NCBI GenBank assembly: GCA_964499985.1
Contig: CAZCMX010000003.1
Span: 1 to 64,000 of the forward strand
Direction of reading: 5' to 3'
Source of the DNA: UBA5734 sp964499985
GTDB taxonomy: Bacteria > Bacillota > Clostridia > Saccharofermentanales > UBA5734
Length of the DNA: 64,000 nucleotides
The notes beneath the pieces were generated by a model that saw only the letters and a program-made list of their open reading frames with translations, was not told the DNA's origin and searched no databases. The translations under genes were made by a program, and so were the position numbers. Positions 49,685 through 58,651 of the stretch are shown piece by piece. Each line of letters starts with the position of its first letter. Position 1 is the first letter of the stretch.

Positions 49685-50509
49685 GTGCCCGAGCTGCGTT
49701 TTACCACATTTGCGATTGCCCAGGAAATCGACCTGAACCGGGTGGCGGATGCATTCGGGATCCGCAAGAAATACACGTGGGAGGAAGCCCTGGTCCTGCC
49801 TGAGCAGGTCCTGGTCCAGATGAATGGCTGGCAAAGCCGCCCAGACGAGTGCATCCTGCTCTTTTCCTTCGGCAGCATCGTTTTCATCAATTCCAACCGT
49901 GGACATATGGAGCAATTCCTGACTTACTTGAAAACCGTGGTGCCCGGCATTGATGCCGTCAACTACCGGGTCTATCGCGAAGACTATGCCCTGCATATCG
50001 AACCGGACCAACCCGTCGCATGCACCGACCATTTCGTGCGCGTGCCGGCCCTGCTGCCCTATTACCCCGAGCTGGTGTCCACTGTCATGGCCAAATCGGC
50101 TGCCCTCGAGCGGATCGAGGTCCAGCTGGAACCGATCCTCGATACGGTCGAAAGCAAACTCGACCGCTTGGAGAAGGGCCGCCTGGGTTTTGGCAACCGG
50201 GAGCTGGCCCGGACGATTGCCCGCGTCGTCCGGCATGAATACAATACCATCGCTTATATCATGATCCTCGATAAACCCGATATCACCTGGACCAGCAGTG
50301 ATGCCGCTGATTTTTATGAGAAAATGGCCGATTTTTTCGAACTGACCGACCGCTATGAGGTGATCAAGCAAAAGACAGCAATCCTCGAACGGATCCTCGA
50401 TGGCTTCATGTCGATCAGCCACTCGATCCGGGGGCTTTTTGTCGAATGGGTGATCGTCCTGCTGATCGTGGTCGAGGTCATCCTGATGCTGCTTGATTTA
50501 CAACGGTAA
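49685..50509 (+). CDS. RMD1/DUF155 family membrane protein
   Basis: A 274-residue protein of the RMD1 (DUF155) family, known in eukaryotes from mitochondrial Rmd1/Rmnd1 and common but uncharacterised in bacteria. The start is GTG at 49685, six bases after AGGAGG (49673-49678); the open frame extends further upstream but without support. Segments ILLFSFGSIVFINSN and the helical part YELVSTVMAKSAALERIEVQ lead to a C-terminal pattern ISHSIRGLFVEWVIVLLIVV followed by EVILMLL, a tail membrane anchor typical of the family. It is adjacent to a shorter protein with a similar helical plus membrane-tail layout. Confidence 0.85.
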   Translation: MPELRFTTFAIAQEIDLNRVADAFGIRKKYTWEEALVLPEQVLVQMNGWQSRPDECILLFSFGSIVFINSNRGHMEQFLTYLKTVVPGIDAVNYRVYREDYALHIEPDQPVACTDHFVRVPALLPYYPELVSTVMAKSAALERIEVQLEPILDTVESKLDRLEKGRLGFGNRELARTIARVVRHEYNTIAYIMILDKPDITWTSSDAADFYEKMADFFELTDRYEVIKQKTAILERILDGFMSISHSIRGLFVEWVIVLLIVVEVILMLLDLQR

Positions 50510-50515
50510 TTGGCG

Positions 50516-51025
50516 ATGAAGAAGCACGATCAAGGCTCCGGGCATAAGGCAGGGTTAGCTGGAGCGACTGGAACCACGGATGCCGCCGTCCAGGTCAGGG
50601 CGATCGTCGCAGACCGATCACGCGCATTGGCCAGCGCCGAATCTAACCTGGACGATCTGCTGGATGCGGTTGACCGTTGGGTAACCCAGCTCAGCCAGCG
50701 GCGCCTGTTGATCCGGACACCCAGGAATGTCCATTTCATGACCCGCATTGTACGCGTTCAGTTCCAGAACCTGCGACTGATCGACCAGCTGGGCATGCCC
50801 GAGATCTGCCGATCCACAGCTAATTTGCAGCAGCGCTATCTGGAACTGGCGGCTGAGTCTGATCTGGAGCGTCGATACAATCGCCTGCTGGAAAAAGCAA
50901 AGCTCCTGGATATGCTGATGAGTAAAACCATCGTATCCAGAAGCCGGTTGACTGAGAACTGGTTGCTGCGGCTGGAGATCCTCCTGCTCGCGCTATTTCC
51001 GCTGTTCCATTGGCTGTTTGACTAG
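50516..51025 (+). CDS. Hypothetical tail-anchored helical protein, possible RMD1-related partner
   Basis: A 169-residue protein starting at ATG 50516, six bases after the RMD1 gene ends; TTG 50510 is the alternative. No convincing ribosome site is seen, so translational coupling is likely. The N-terminal 30 residues are Gly/Ala-rich and probably disordered. Residues 35-145 are predicted helical with many charged residues, and the end ENWLLRLEILLLALFPLFHW is a C-terminal membrane anchor. The order helix bundle, E-x-W, hydrophobic tail is the same as in the neighbouring RMD1 protein, so it may be a degenerate partner. I recognise no domain. Confidence 0.65.
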   Translation: MKKHDQGSGHKAGLAGATGTTDAAVQVRAIVADRSRALASAESNLDDLLDAVDRWVTQLSQRRLLIRTPRNVHFMTRIVRVQFQNLRLIDQLGMPEICRSTANLQQRYLELAAESDLERRYNRLLEKAKLLDMLMSKTIVSRSRLTENWLLRLEILLLALFPLFHWLFD

Positions 51026-51045
51026 TCCAGCGCCTGGCTGTCGGC

Positions 51046-51378
51046 TCACCCGCGGACCAGGACGCCCGGCCAGGCCGTGATGCCGCCGAGATTGGTCACA
51101 TTCTCATAGCCATTTTTGATCAGCCAGCTGCAGGCCTGGCCGGAGCGGCCGCCACTGAGGCAATAGACGAAAATCCGGGCCTGCTTATTGGGCACTTTCT
51201 GGGCGACCGAGACAGGCAGGCGGTCGAGCGGGATATTGACGCTGCCCTTGATATGGCCATTGTTGTACTCGTCTTTGGTCCGGACATCCATGAGGACAAT
51301 CGACCGGTCTTTGGCCAGCTCGGCCTGGGCGTCTTTCATCGACAGGGAAGGGGTCTTTTTGCCAAATAATCCAAACAT
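51046..51378 (-). CDS. Single-domain rhodanese-like sulfurtransferase
   Basis: A 110-residue cytoplasmic rhodanese. The start is the ATG at 51378, preceded by GAGGAG. Family marks are LMDVRTKDEYNNGHIKGSVNIP (residues 29-50), and the active-site loop VYCLSGGRSG with the persulfide-carrying Cys73, followed by LIKNGYENVTNLGGITAW. Single-domain rhodaneses carry sulfane sulfur in tRNA thiolation, Fe-S or cyanide chemistry; the acceptor cannot be told. It converges on the RMD1 pair and is divergent from the glycosylase gene. Confidence 0.92.
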   Translation of the reverse strand: MFGLFGKKTPSLSMKDAQAELAKDRSIVLMDVRTKDEYNNGHIKGSVNIPLDRLPVSVAQKVPNKQARIFVYCLSGGRSGQACSWLIKNGYENVTNLGGITAWPGVLVRG

Positions 51379-51539
51379 GAGCGTCTCCTCGTCAGCCAGC
51401 ACCACTGTGCCGGGAGATATTTCACTGAGGGCAGCATACGGGAAGCTCCCGTTGTTTTTCTGTGATTGTATTACAATGGGGATACGGATCGGGTAGCACG
51501 TTTGAATAAAAATGCGTTCACACCTTTTTCGGGGGGATC

Positions 51540-52073
51540 ATGGATCAGCCAGTTTTACAGGCGTTTTTGCCCATCGTCGATCAACAAAGCCGGATCTTGA
51601 TCCTGGGCTCGATGCCGAGCGTCGCTTCATTGCAATATAAGCAATACTATGCCCATCCGCACAATGCTTTCTGGCGGATCATCCACGACCTGTGGGGTGT
51701 GCAACTGCCGCAGGACTATGCCGCCCGAACCCAGTTCCTGCTGGCCCATGGCCTGGCGCTATGGGATGTGGTGGCCTCCTGCCGCCGCCAAGGCAGTGCT
51801 GACGCCGCGATCCGCGATGTGGTGGCCCATGACTTTGTGGCATTTTTCCAGCAATGGCCCCGGCTCGAGCGGATCTGCTTCAATGGTCAGGCGGCTGAAA
51901 AGCTCTTTGTCCAGAAGGTGCTCCAGGGGCAAGGCCGGATGTCGCTGGATGATTTGCGGCCCGGGCTCCGGGCCTGCCGCTTGCCCTCGACCAGCCCGGC
52001 CCATGCGGTTTCGTACGCAGAAAAGCTGGCCCAGTGGCAAGTCGTGCGGCAGTGGGCGGACGATGGGATCTGA
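51540..52073 (+). CDS. DNA-deoxyinosine (hypoxanthine) glycosylase, UDG superfamily family 6-like
   Basis: A 177-residue base-excision repair enzyme removing deaminated adenine. The first active-site motif is LILGSMPSVASL (residues 21-32), then YYAHPHNAFWRII, ALWDVVASCRRQGSAD and the second motif LPSTSPAHA near residue 149. These match the hypoxanthine-DNA glycosylase (HDG) group. The size is normal. It stands alone, with the AraC gene convergent downstream. Confidence 0.88.
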   Translation: MDQPVLQAFLPIVDQQSRILILGSMPSVASLQYKQYYAHPHNAFWRIIHDLWGVQLPQDYAARTQFLLAHGLALWDVVASCRRQGSADAAIRDVVAHDFVAFFQQWPRLERICFNGQAAEKLFVQKVLQGQGRMSLDDLRPGLRACRLPSTSPAHAVSYAEKLAQWQVVRQWADDGI

Positions 52074-52097
52074 CCGCAGCGGCGAGTAAAATAAAGA

Positions 52098-52967
52098 TCA
52101 GCTGCTCCGGACAGCACTCGGGGTCTGGCCGGTGACACGCTTGAAAATCCGGTTGAAGTTGGCCAGGTTTAAAAACCCGCTGTCGATCGCGATGTCGTAG
52201 ATGCCCTGGTCGGTTGTGCGTAACAGGTCGATCGCCCGGGCGACCCGGACCTTGTGGATATACTGGACCGGGGTCTGGCCGGTGGAGCGCTTGAAAAAGG
52301 TGCAAAAATAGCTGGGGGTCATATAGACGAGGGCGGCCAGGTCTTCGAGCAGCAGGGGCTGGTCGAGGTTCTGGCCGATATGCTCGAAAACAACCTGCAA
52401 TTGCTCGAGACGCTTGTTTTTCTGGGCCGGCGTGAGGCTGGACTTGGCCTCGTCCTGGTAATAGCGGACCAGATAGGTAAAGATGGCCAGGAGCTTGGCC
52501 TTGATCATCAGCTGGAAGCCGTGGGCCTGGTTTTTGTATTCATCCTCGATCTCGGTCAGCAGGGTGAAGATTTTTTTGCCGATGGCCGTATGGCGGTCGA
52601 TCTTATTGCTGAAATTGGAGCCGCGTTCAAAAAAAGGGACCAAGTACTGCTTGTCGAAAAGTGGGCTGGCGCCATCGCTGATCAGACGGCCGTCGAACAT
52701 GACCACGGGCTGGATCATCGGCTCAGGCGGCAGGACCTCCATGTAATGCGGTTCGATATTGTTGATGACGACGATATCACCGGGTGCGATATCATAGACT
52801 TTGTTCTCAATATAGTACCGGCCATGTCCTTGCTTGACATAGGAAATTTCGAGGTAATTATGCCAGTGGAAGGTATGGTCCATGCAGTAATAAGGCGGCA
52901 TTTCCGCAAACTTGATCGCAAATGGGAAATCTTCCGGTAATTCCCTGGGCTTATAGACGGTTGCCAT
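52098..52967 (-). CDS. AraC family regulator (probable galactose operon regulator)
   Basis: A 289-residue activator. The N-terminal cupin domain has YCMDHTFHWHNYLEISYVKQG and IAPGDIVVINNIEPHYME, and the C-terminal double helix-turn-helix has LEDLAALVYMTPSYFCTFF and IYDIAIDSGFLNLANFNRIF, ending TGQTPSAVRSS. I chose the ATG at 52967 preceded by GAGGTG; two further ATG/GTG codons lie upstream. It is divergent from galT with 130 bases between the start codons, which makes control of the gal operon likely (inference). Confidence 0.9.
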   Translation of the reverse strand: MATVYKPRELPEDFPFAIKFAEMPPYYCMDHTFHWHNYLEISYVKQGHGRYYIENKVYDIAPGDIVVINNIEPHYMEVLPPEPMIQPVVMFDGRLISDGASPLFDKQYLVPFFERGSNFSNKIDRHTAIGKKIFTLLTEIEDEYKNQAHGFQLMIKAKLLAIFTYLVRYYQDEAKSSLTPAQKNKRLEQLQVVFEHIGQNLDQPLLLEDLAALVYMTPSYFCTFFKRSTGQTPVQYIHKVRVARAIDLLRTTDQGIYDIAIDSGFLNLANFNRIFKRVTGQTPSAVRSS

Positions 52968-53097
52968 CTGACACCTCATGAGCGAAAAATCGTACCAGTG
53001 GTGCATAAAAAAAGAGAGGAAAGGGGACGGCCTGTTTTCTATACTGCCAGTATACCGGAAATCATAGGATGATTCACCTGATGGAGGTGCTTGCGCG

Positions 53098-54648
53098 ATG
53101 ACGATCCAGGCTGATCTCGAAAAATTGCTCTTGCTGGCGGTGCAGAAGGGGATCCTCGATCCTCAAGATGTGACTGGCAGCCGTAACCTGCTCCTGGATC
53201 TGTTCCAGCTGGACCAGCCGGCAGCAGAGCCCGTAGTACTCGACCCTCAGGAAACCATTCCGGAGGTCCTGGGCCGGATGGTGGACGCCGCCGGCGAGCT
53301 GGGCCTGGTCGACAGCTCGATTTTTGAACTGCGGGCCTTGTTTGATACCCGGATCATGGGCCTTCTGATGCCGCGGCCTTCTGCGGTGACGGCGACATTC
53401 AACCAGCTGCGCGAGCAGGTCTCCAGCCAGGCGGCGACCGACTATTTCTACCGGCTGTCGATCGATTCGAACTATATCCGCATGGCCGAGATCGCCCGCA
53501 ACAAATCCTGGCAGACAGCAACCGAGTATGGTGACCTGGAGATCACGATCAACCTGGCCAAGCCAGAGAAGGACCCGCGGGCCATCGCCCTGGCCCTGAC
53601 CCAGAAAAGCGCCCAGTATCCGCGCTGCCTGCTCTGCCCGGAAAATGTCGATTATGCCGGCCGGATCGATTTTCCGGCCCGCCAGACGCTGCGGATCGTG
53701 CCGCTGGACCTGGCTGGCGAATGCTGGTACCTGCAATATTCACCTTATGTCTATTACAATGAGCATTGCATTGTCCTGGGCGAGCGGCATGAACCGATGG
53801 TGATCAATCGCTGGACCTTTGCTGCCCTGCTCGATTTCGTGCGCCAGTTCCCGCATTATTTCTGTGGCTCGAATGCCGACCTGCCGATCGTCGGCGGCTC
53901 GATCCTGAACCATAACCACTTCCAGGGCGGACGGGCCGCATTTCCGATGGACCAGGCACCCCGGACCATGGCCTTTGTGCATCCGGATTTCCCGGGCATC
54001 GAGGCCTGCCATATCCATTGGCCGCTGACCACCATCCGCCTGCACAGCGAAGACCCGGAGGCACTCGTTGCCCTGGCTGACCAGATCCTGAGTGCCTGGC
54101 GCGGCTATTCTGACGCGAGCGTCGGGATCTGGCACCAGTCGCATGGGGCTGGCCAGACGGTGCCGCATAATACGATCACCCCGATCGCCCGCCAGCTCGA
54201 GGGAGGCCGCTTCCAGCTCGACCTGGTCTTGCGCAATAACCGGACGACCGATGAATTCCCGCTGGGCATTTTCCATCCGCATCCGGAAATCCATGCGGTT
54301 AAAAAGGAAAATATCGGCCTGATCGAGGTCATGGGCCTGGCGATCCTGCCTGGTCGCCTGCAGACAGAGCTGGCCGGCCTGCGTGACTGGCTGCTGGCCG
54401 GGATGGACCGCGAAGCCCTGGCCGGTCCGGAGCATCCCCTGCACAAGCATCTGGCCTGGGTGGAGGCCCTGGCTGTCCGCGATGGCCTGGCCGGCCTTGC
54501 GGACGCTGCAGCCCTCGACGCCGCGCTGCAGCAGGAAGTCGGCCGATTGTTCAAGTCAGGACTTGAACATTGTGGGGTCTTCAAGCAGGATGAAGAAGGA
54601 ACAGCAGCATTGAAACGATTCCTGGTGTCCGCCGGGTTCATTTTCTGA
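53098..54648 (+). CDS. galT: UTP/UDP-glucose-hexose-1-phosphate uridylyltransferase, class II
   Basis: Transfers UMP from UDP-glucose to galactose 1-phosphate in the Leloir pathway. The 516-residue protein is the long GalT2 form found in Bacillota, unrelated in length to the 350-residue E. coli type. Segments YFYRLSIDSNYIRMAEIARN, CLLCPENVDYAGR, YFCGSNADLPIVGGSILNHN followed by HFQGG, and GIWHQSHGAGQTVPHNTITP mark the HIT-like active site. GGAGGTG precedes the ATG by eight bases. First gene of a galT-galE-galK operon. Confidence 0.96.
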   Translation: MTIQADLEKLLLLAVQKGILDPQDVTGSRNLLLDLFQLDQPAAEPVVLDPQETIPEVLGRMVDAAGELGLVDSSIFELRALFDTRIMGLLMPRPSAVTATFNQLREQVSSQAATDYFYRLSIDSNYIRMAEIARNKSWQTATEYGDLEITINLAKPEKDPRAIALALTQKSAQYPRCLLCPENVDYAGRIDFPARQTLRIVPLDLAGECWYLQYSPYVYYNEHCIVLGERHEPMVINRWTFAALLDFVRQFPHYFCGSNADLPIVGGSILNHNHFQGGRAAFPMDQAPRTMAFVHPDFPGIEACHIHWPLTTIRLHSEDPEALVALADQILSAWRGYSDASVGIWHQSHGAGQTVPHNTITPIARQLEGGRFQLDLVLRNNRTTDEFPLGIFHPHPEIHAVKKENIGLIEVMGLAILPGRLQTELAGLRDWLLAGMDREALAGPEHPLHKHLAWVEALAVRDGLAGLADAAALDAALQQEVGRLFKSGLEHCGVFKQDEEGTAALKRFLVSAGFIF

Positions 54649-54665
54649 AGAGGAGGATTGCAAAG

Positions 54666-55697
54666 ATGCGAACCATTCTGGTGACTGGCGGTGCCGGCTA
54701 TATTGGCAGCCATACCTGCCTTGAACTTTTAAATGAAGGCTATGCGGTCGTTGTGGTCGATAACCTGGACAATTCCAGCCGCGAGGCCCTGACCCGGGTC
54801 GAAGCGATCACGGGCAAAACCGTCGCTTTCTATCCGGTCGATGTCTGCGACCGCGAGGCCTTGCGCGGCGTATTCCAGAGGCATGCCATCGATGCGGTGA
54901 TCCATTTCGCCGGACTCAAGGCGGTTGGTGAATCGGTCGCCCAGCCCCTGCGCTATTACCGCAACAACCTCGACAGTACCCTCGCCTTATGCGAGGTCAT
55001 GGCGGAGTTTGACGTCTGCCAGCTCGTCTTCAGCTCTTCAGCAACGGTTTACGGTTTGCCCGAACGCGTGCCGATTACTGAGGATTTCCCGACCTGGTGC
55101 ACCAATCCCTATGGCTGGACCAAGCTGATGAATGAGCAGATCCTCAGGGATGTCCAGGTGGCCAATCCCTCCTGGTCGATCGTGCTGCTGCGCTATTTCA
55201 ATCCGATCGGCGCCCATGAATCAGGCCAGATCGGGGAAGATCCCAGTGGCATCCCCAACAACCTGATGCCCTATATCTCCCAGGTCGCTGTCGGCCGGCG
55301 GGACACGCTGCATGTTTTCGGCGACGATTATCCGACGGTCGATGGCACCGGCGTGCGCGATTATATCCATGTCGTCGACCTCGCGATTGGCCATATCCGG
55401 GCGCTCGAATATGCGGCCGCCCATACGGGAACCGAGGCGATCAACCTGGGCACCGGCCAGGGCTACAGCGTCCTGCAGATGGTCCAGGCCTTTGAACAGG
55501 CGACCGGCCGCCAGGTCCCCTACCAGATCGATCCGCGCCGCCCCGGCGATGTCGCCCTGTGCTATGCCGATCCGGCCAAGGCGCAAAGCCTGCTGCACTG
55601 GCAAGCGACCCGCGACCTCGAGACGATGTGCCGCGATACCTGGCGCTGGCAAAGCCAGAATCCCAATGGTTATGCAAAGGAGACTGCTGCCCCATGA
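54666..55697 (+). CDS. galE: UDP-glucose 4-epimerase
   Basis: Interconverts UDP-galactose and UDP-glucose. The 343-residue short-chain dehydrogenase begins TILVTGGAGYIGSHTCLEL with the NAD-binding TGxxGxxG motif. The catalytic Ser and Tyr-x3-Lys are in FSSSATVYG and NPYGWTKLMNEQ, and RYFNPIGAHESG and VRDYIHVVDLAIGH follow. AGAGGAGG precedes the start. It lies 17 bases after galT and overlaps galK by four bases (ATGA). Confidence 0.97.
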   Translation: MRTILVTGGAGYIGSHTCLELLNEGYAVVVVDNLDNSSREALTRVEAITGKTVAFYPVDVCDREALRGVFQRHAIDAVIHFAGLKAVGESVAQPLRYYRNNLDSTLALCEVMAEFDVCQLVFSSSATVYGLPERVPITEDFPTWCTNPYGWTKLMNEQILRDVQVANPSWSIVLLRYFNPIGAHESGQIGEDPSGIPNNLMPYISQVAVGRRDTLHVFGDDYPTVDGTGVRDYIHVVDLAIGHIRALEYAAAHTGTEAINLGTGQGYSVLQMVQAFEQATGRQVPYQIDPRRPGDVALCYADPAKAQSLLHWQATRDLETMCRDTWRWQSQNPNGYAKETAAP

Positions 55698-57001
55698 AAA
55701 CGATCGAATCTGTTCTTGCCACTTTGAACGCAGGTGGGCTGGATGACCGTCTGGCCGAAATCTATGGCTGCAGCACGGATGCGGTCGCCCTGTATGCCCG
55801 GCGGCTCCAGGATCTGGTCGCCCAGTTTGCCCAGGTGTTTGCCAGCTCGGACAGCGCCTCTGCCGGTGGCGATCTCCAGCTTTTCTCTGCCCCGGGACGC
55901 ACCGAAATTGGCGGTAACCATACGGACCACCAGCATGGCCATGTGCTGGCGGCCAGTGTCAATCTGGATATCATCGCTGCTGCCCGCAAAAACGGCACGC
56001 AGACGATCCGCATCCAGTCCGAAGGCTTTCCGGTCGATGTGGTCGATCTCGACGATCTGACCGTCCATGAATCCGAAAAGAACATGTCTGCAGCCCTGAT
56101 CCGCGGCGTCGTGGCCCGGTTTGCCCAGCTTGGCTATCCGGTGGCCGGCTTTGATGCCTATACGACCTCCAATGTGCTCAAAGGATCCGGATTGTCGTCT
56201 TCGGCCGCCTTTGAAGTGCTGGTCGGCAATATCGTGAACACCCTGTTTGCCGGGGGCGAAGTCGGCCCGGTAGCGATTGCCCAGATCGGCCAATACGCCG
56301 AGAATGTCTATTATGGCAAGCCCTGTGGCCTGATGGACCAGATGGCCTCCTCGGTCGGCGGCATCATCGCGATCGATTTTGGCGATCCGGCCCAGCCCGT
56401 CGTCGAGCCGGTGGCCTTTGATTTCGCCCATTCAGGCCTTGCCCTGTGCATCATCGACAGCGGCGCGGACCATGGCGACCTGACCGACGAGTATGCCGCG
56501 ATCCCGGCTGAAATGAAAGCCGTGGCGGCCTGTTTTGGTAAAGACCATTTGCGCGAAGTACCGGAAGCTGAATTCCTCCAGGCCCTGCCGCAGGTTCGCC
56601 AGGCTACCGGAGACCGGGCCGTATTGCGGGCTCTGCACTATTATGCCGATGACCAGCGGGTTGCAAAGCAGGCCCAGGCTTTGCAAGACAATGCGGTTGA
56701 GCATTTCAAAGCCCTGATCATCGAATCGGGCCGTTCTTCAAGCGACAACCTGCAAAATATCTTTGCCACCGGCTCGACCCGGGAACAGTCCGTGGCCCTG
56801 GTCCTGGCCCTGTGCGAACGTCTCCTGGCGCCGGTGGGTGGTGCCTGGCGTGTCCACGGGGGTGGTTTTGCCGGCACGGTGCAGGCATTCGTGCCGCTGT
56901 CCGAGGTCGAACCCTTTAAACGGTCCATGGAAGCCATCCTGGGCCAAGGGTCCTGCCATGTCCTCTCGATCCGGCCCGTAGGGGGCTGCTGGATCGGCTG
57001 A
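55694..57001 (+). CDS. galK: Galactokinase
   Basis: Phosphorylates galactose at C1. The 435-residue GHMP kinase starts at the ATG at 55694, inside the galE stop. The galactokinase signature GRTEIGGNHTDHQHG, the ATP-binding LKGSGLSSSAAFEVL and the C-terminal RVHGGGFAGTVQAFVP are all present. The protein is slightly longer than the usual 390 residues at the N-terminus (about 60 residues before the signature). Third gene of the gal operon; a mutarotase gene is not in the window. Confidence 0.96.
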   Translation: MKTIESVLATLNAGGLDDRLAEIYGCSTDAVALYARRLQDLVAQFAQVFASSDSASAGGDLQLFSAPGRTEIGGNHTDHQHGHVLAASVNLDIIAAARKNGTQTIRIQSEGFPVDVVDLDDLTVHESEKNMSAALIRGVVARFAQLGYPVAGFDAYTTSNVLKGSGLSSSAAFEVLVGNIVNTLFAGGEVGPVAIAQIGQYAENVYYGKPCGLMDQMASSVGGIIAIDFGDPAQPVVEPVAFDFAHSGLALCIIDSGADHGDLTDEYAAIPAEMKAVAACFGKDHLREVPEAEFLQALPQVRQATGDRAVLRALHYYADDQRVAKQAQALQDNAVEHFKALIIESGRSSSDNLQNIFATGSTREQSVALVLALCERLLAPVGGAWRVHGGGFAGTVQAFVPLSEVEPFKRSMEAILGQGSCHVLSIRPVGGCWIG

Positions 57002-57041
57002 TTGACGGACCTAAAGCTGGCACGACCAGCAGATTTCTGAT

Positions 57042-57083
57042 CGTGAAACGCGTTTTTGACACAATCAAGGCGCGTTTTTCACG
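57042..57083. repeat. Inverted repeat after galK
   Basis: CGTGAAACGCG (57042-57052) can pair with CGCGTTTTTCACG (57071-57083) with two bulged bases. Within the loop TTGA and TCAA can also pair. It lies 40 bases after the galK stop; the T run is inside the 3' arm, so it could be a weak terminator. Confidence 0.5.
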
Positions 57084-57103
57084 TTTCAGACCACCGTCGT
57101 CCC

Positions 57104-57133
57104 TTGGAGAAGGGTGTCGAACTGTGTTATAGT
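57104..57133 (+). promoter_or_regulatory. Probable promoter of the DUF4015 lipoprotein gene
   Basis: TTGGAG (57104-57109) and TATAGT (57128-57133) with an 18-base spacer, 45 bases before the start codon. Confidence 0.5.
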
Positions 57134-57177
57134 CGGAACGAATTGATTCATCCATGAATCCACTGTGAGGGCGCCTT

Positions 57178-58563
57178 ATGAAGCATGCCAAGTCCATTCC
57201 GGTTCTGAGCGGGTCCGCTATGCGGCTGGCCGCCATCCTGCTGATCTCCAGCATCCTGCTCGCAGGCTGCAATTTGCAGCTGGCAACCCCTGGCCAGGCC
57301 ACGGGGACGGCGACGGCTGCTTCCGGAGCCCAGGCCGGTCAATCCACAGAAGGCCCGGCTGCCTCAGTGACCTTGCCGGAACAGACGGCCGCCCCGACCC
57401 CGACCCCGACCCCTGTGCCGACGCCGACCCCGGTGCCGTCTTTGCCCGTCGATCCGATCGTCGAAGCCTATTTCGGTCCCTTGCCGGTCGCCAGCCAGAT
57501 CGTGCCGTATGAGCACCATGAAATTCGCGCCCTGTACCTCGGAGCGGCCGCCAATCTCGACTCGACCATTCGCCTGGCGCGTGAGACCGAGGTCAATGCG
57601 GTTGTCATCGACTTGAAGGAATCCAATGGGGTCAAATACAAGTCCCAGGTGCCGCTTGCCGTCGAAAATAACCTGGTCCATCCCCTGTACAATTTGCCGG
57701 CAGTGGTCGAAAAGCTCCATGCGGAAAACATCACCGTGATCGGCCGGATCGTCTGTTTCAAGGATCCCTTCCTGGCCGAGGCTCGCCCTGACCTGGCGAT
57801 CCAGGACAAGAGCGGCAATGCCCTGCTCTACAAACTCGAAGGGAAAAAGCCTTTCGTCAATCCCTATAACCAGGATGTCTGGCAGTATAATGTCGACATC
57901 GCCAAGGAAGCCATCGCGATCGGCGTCGATGAGATCCAGTTCGACTATGTCCGTTTCCCGACCGGTGGCACCACCAGCGGCGCATCCCCGTATTTTGGCG
58001 AGGAAGGGATGGTGCCGACCAAGGTCCAGGCCATCAACCGCTTCCTGCAATTTGCCCGGGTCCAGATCCAGGATGAGCTGGGCATCCCGCTCGGCGCCGA
58101 TGTATTTGCGATTGTCATGATCAGCAAGGGCGATGGCAACCGGATCGGCCAGGACTGGGCTTCGCTCGGCCTTCTCGGGCTCGACCGGATCAGCCCGATG
58201 ATCTATCCGTCGCATTACGCCAATAGTTCAACCGGCCACTATACCGGCAATGGCGTCGGCCAGCAGGTCGGTGATACCCTCTATACCAAGCCGGACCTTT
58301 ATCCCTATGATGTGATGTACAAGACCCTCAAGGTCGGCCAGGAAATGGCAGCGGCTGCGCCAGGCTACAATGTCGTGATTTCGCCGTATCTGCAGGCTTT
58401 CACGGCGTCCTACCTGCCTGCCGGCTATTACATGACCTATGGCGCGAAAGAGATCCGCGAGCAGATCCAGGCCAATGAAGATGCCGGCTATACCGAGTGG
58501 ATCCTCTGGAATTCGCGGGCCAGCTATCCGGCCGAGGCCTTCCGGGCTAAAACTGGCGAATAG
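57178..58563 (+). CDS. Secreted lipoprotein with DUF4015 putative glycoside hydrolase domain
   Basis: A 461-residue extracellular protein. The signal peptide ends with lipobox ILLAGC (Cys31), followed by a low-complexity linker rich in Thr/Ala and then Pro-Thr repeats (about residues 60-90). The remainder is DUF4015, a TIM-barrel fold related to GH13-like hydrolases: IRALYLGAAANLDSTIRLAR, VNAVVIDLKESNG, NITVIGRIVCFKDP, IGVDEIQFDYVRFPTGG and LLGLDRISPMIYPSHYA. Acidic residues in DLKES and QFDYVRFP are candidate catalytic groups. DUF4015 proteins are thought to act on cell-wall or surface glycans, not proven here. Convergent with a polysaccharide deacetylase lipoprotein. Confidence 0.88.
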   Translation: MKHAKSIPVLSGSAMRLAAILLISSILLAGCNLQLATPGQATGTATAASGAQAGQSTEGPAASVTLPEQTAAPTPTPTPVPTPTPVPSLPVDPIVEAYFGPLPVASQIVPYEHHEIRALYLGAAANLDSTIRLARETEVNAVVIDLKESNGVKYKSQVPLAVENNLVHPLYNLPAVVEKLHAENITVIGRIVCFKDPFLAEARPDLAIQDKSGNALLYKLEGKKPFVNPYNQDVWQYNVDIAKEAIAIGVDEIQFDYVRFPTGGTTSGASPYFGEEGMVPTKVQAINRFLQFARVQIQDELGIPLGADVFAIVMISKGDGNRIGQDWASLGLLGLDRISPMIYPSHYANSSTGHYTGNGVGQQVGDTLYTKPDLYPYDVMYKTLKVGQEMAAAAPGYNVVISPYLQAFTASYLPAGYYMTYGAKEIREQIQANEDAGYTEWILWNSRASYPAEAFRAKTGE

Positions 58564-58651
58564 GACTCGAACCAGCGTCTGTCCCAGCTTCCCGGTTCAA
58601 GTCTGACACCCGTTCTTGCAGCAGGGCCAGAACTCAGCACCCCGCTCCTTT

